Of a stretch of DNA of 64,000 nt, positions 62,924 through 64,000 are shown one piece after another. A model generated the notes under the pieces. It searched no databases and was not told the DNA's origin. It saw only the letters and a list, made by a program, of their open reading frames with translations. Both the position numbers and the translations under genes were made by a program. This DNA is from Saccharolobus shibatae B12 (lineage in GTDB: Archaea > Thermoproteota > Thermoprotei_A > Sulfolobales > Sulfolobaceae): the NCBI RefSeq assembly GCF_019175345.1, contig NZ_CP077717.1, positions 2,637,644-2,701,643 of the forward strand, read 5' to 3'. Position 1 is the stretch's first letter; each line of letters starts with the position of its first letter.

Positions 62924-63664
62924 TCATTCATTTGGAATATTTACATTTATTATCACTCCCCTATCTGGCAAATATACTGGAGCGTAAAGCGCGTTATAAG
63001 CTAGGAAGAACACCGATAACCACCTCGTGAGCGTGAACCTATTAGTGTTCCACGGGAAGTGAAAATCCATTGAGGATATCCTGTGTTTTAAGCTTCTGAA
63101 CCCTTGTTCTGCGTAGTCCCTCTCGTTGAACGTTACCCTCTTGTGCTCCACGTTTAGCCAAGTGAACGCGTTATAGATTGTTGCCCCATCGTGTAGATAG
63201 ATTACCTTATCTATCCTCGTTTTGAGCACTTTCTCAGCCTCCTTTTCCGCATTCTTCACGTTGGTCAAGACTATTAGTACGTGCACTCCACTCCTCAAGC
63301 TCGTCACCATGAAGAAGGGTATTGCACCCGTCTTTACATCCCTCACAATCCACACGTAATAATACTGCCCCTTAATTACCATAATTTTAGTCTCGTCTAC
63401 CGCATAAAAACCACTAATTGGCACTACGTACTTAATGCAGCTCAACCTCCTCAAGTAGTACAACAAGGTAGAATGAGGCAAAGAAGTCCTCCAAGAAGAC
63501 AAACCAGAGAGATAACTAGCCAAAGCCGAGGCTATTACCTCACTAGAGTAAAACCTAGGCTTAAGATTAATATACTCCATTAAAACTAATATCACTTGGG
63601 TGAGCACGGGAACTCTCCACCTAGTTCCCGTAGTATCACCTCCAAGTAATACTCCCGTGCTCAC
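62924..63664 (-). CDS. IS6-type DDE transposase
   Basis: 246 aa if started at the GTG at 63664. Catalytic residues: D in AVDETKIMVIKG, D in YLHDGATIYNAF and E in ERDYAEQGFRSLKHR, with the IS6/IS240 spacing. The stop codon overlaps the left inverted repeat. A later ATG (63580) is a possible alternative start, because nested inverted repeats cover the first 70 nt of the listed frame. Confidence 0.88.
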   Translation of the reverse strand: MSTGVLLGGDTTGTRWRVPVLTQVILVLMEYINLKPRFYSSEVIASALASYLSGLSSWRTSLPHSTLLYYLRRLSCIKYVVPISGFYAVDETKIMVIKGQYYYVWIVRDVKTGAIPFFMVTSLRSGVHVLIVLTNVKNAEKEAEKVLKTRIDKVIYLHDGATIYNAFTWLNVEHKRVTFNERDYAEQGFRSLKHRISSMDFHFPWNTNRFTLTRWLSVFFLAYNALYAPVYLPDRGVIINVNIPNE

Positions 63665-63666
63665 CC
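63598..63666. promoter_or_regulatory. Nested hairpins at the start of the transposase gene
   Basis: GGGTGAGCACGGGA (63598-63611) pairs perfectly with TCCCGTGCTCACCC (63653-63666). Inside the loop GGGAACT (63608-63614) pairs with AGTTCCC (63623-63629), an alternative to the outer stem. The GTG start of the transposase lies in the outer stem, so the RNA could limit its translation. Confidence 0.55.
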
Positions 63667-63753
63667 TAAAAAGGTATTACGTCGCATTCTATTTATAGAA
63701 CACGAACAGTTCATATAATTTGTTTTGAATTAACAAAATTGTTGTCCACACTC

Positions 63754-63761
63754 GTAACCAG
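63754..63761 (+). repeat. Target-site duplication, right copy
   Basis: GTAACCAG, identical to 62899-62906. Joining the two sides without the IS restores a continuous A/T-rich intergenic region. Confidence 0.85.
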
Positions 63762-63960
63762 CTTCTCAACATTTTTAAGATCGTAAGTTAATCTGAGCTT
63801 TTCTCAGAGAGTTTTAAAAACACATTATAATTTTTCTCTTGTTCCTCCATATTACTAAGTTAAAGTAAACTGAATTAAAATATATGAGAGGAATTTTTAG
63901 TCAATATAAGTTTTATATCCATGAAGATAAAGAAGAACAAAATAGAATCTAGTCGACAGG

Positions 63961-64000
63961 TAGCCGGGCAGGGATTCGAACCCTGGTCCCAGGGGCCAAA
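63961..64000 (-). tRNA. tRNA, probably Gln(UUG), 3' part only (cut by window end)
   Basis: Visible from the anticodon loop (TTTGGC) through the stem CCCTG, a 4-nt variable region, the T arm CAGGGTTCGAATCCCTG and the acceptor CCCGGCT with discriminator A. The partial loop reads as position 33 T then TTG, and an AGCCGGG-type acceptor is usual for archaeal tRNA-Gln. The 5' half lies outside the window. Confidence 0.75.

Larger units (their letters stand above)
62907..63753 (-). mobile_element. Complete IS6-family-like insertion sequence
   Basis: 847 bp bounded by perfect 18-bp terminal inverted repeats, GAGTGTGGACAACAATTT (62907-62924) and its complement (63736-63753), and flanked by the 8-bp duplication GTAACCAG. 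It carries one intact DDE transposase gene on the minus strand. The insertion lies between tRNA-Gly and the tRNA at the right edge and breaks no visible gene. Perfect ends and duplication suggest a recent insertion. Confidence 0.9.

Overview
The window looks like chromosome from a thermoacidophilic crenarchaeon of the Sulfolobus/Saccharolobus group. The evidence is low G+C, TATA boxes about 26 bp upstream of mostly leaderless starts, tRNA genes without an encoded CCA, and marker genes: the PriX primase subunit, an ESCRT-III/Cdv protein, XPB with Bax1, archaeal LeuRS and TrpRS, Elp3, and a HerA/NurA-like pair. Gene order in 12.8-62.6 kb fits a conserved Saccharolobus core segment. No database could be searched.

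The first 12.2 kb is the distal part of an integrated genetic element. It ends at 12,206 in a 42-nt copy of the 3' half of tRNA-Glu(UUC), a classic archaeal attachment site. The intact tRNA must lie left of the window. Only debris of an integrase frame remains at the junction. The element carries a TFB-like factor, small membrane proteins, a SWIM zinc-finger operon, an operon of a winged-helix regulator, a ParB-like protein and an XPD-type Fe-S helicase, two RelE-like toxin loci each overlapped tail-to-tail by a small acidic ORF, an RHH regulator, and a winged-helix gene paired with a membrane GATase-like protein. It also carries two well-formed C/D box sRNA genes. Several repeats tie it together. 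A promoter-operator module is used twice, in opposite orientations. An ordered set of flanks (19-mer, TATA box, cargo, 25-mer, 18-mer) occurs twice with different cargo: an sRNA in one copy and a RelE pair in the other. GTAC-rich operators cover both the RHH and the second sRNA promoters.

The rest, 12.8-62.9 kb, is mostly housekeeping. The segments are: a TPR gene, nucleoside hydrolase, LeuRS and a metal-transporter-like gene (12.8-19.2 kb); PriX, a MetF-like gene and a large envelope gene pair (19.3-26.8 kb); ProC, DUF72, a threonine-synthase-like enzyme, a FecCD/BtuC-type ABC importer and Tat translocase genes (26.8-34.0 kb); HAD, Elp3, a Trm9-like methyltransferase, a TldE-like protein and a radical SAM enzyme (34.0-39.6 kb); Bax1-XPB, alcohol dehydrogenase, a SelB-like protein, HerA/NurA-like, ThiR and an MMPL transporter (39.6-50.9 kb); a membrane-protease run leading to AK6/Fap7 and Mrp/NBP35 (50.9-54.6 kb); then regulators, formyl-THF cyclo-ligase, LysE, a second DUF72, a triple-HTH protein, TrpRS, CdvB1-like, AlaX, GtrA and CobD-like with an HTH_10 regulator (54.6-62.6 kb).

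The right end holds tRNA-Gly(GCC), a complete IS6-type insertion sequence with 18-bp inverted repeats and an 8-bp target duplication, and the 3' part of a tRNA that is probably Gln(UUG).
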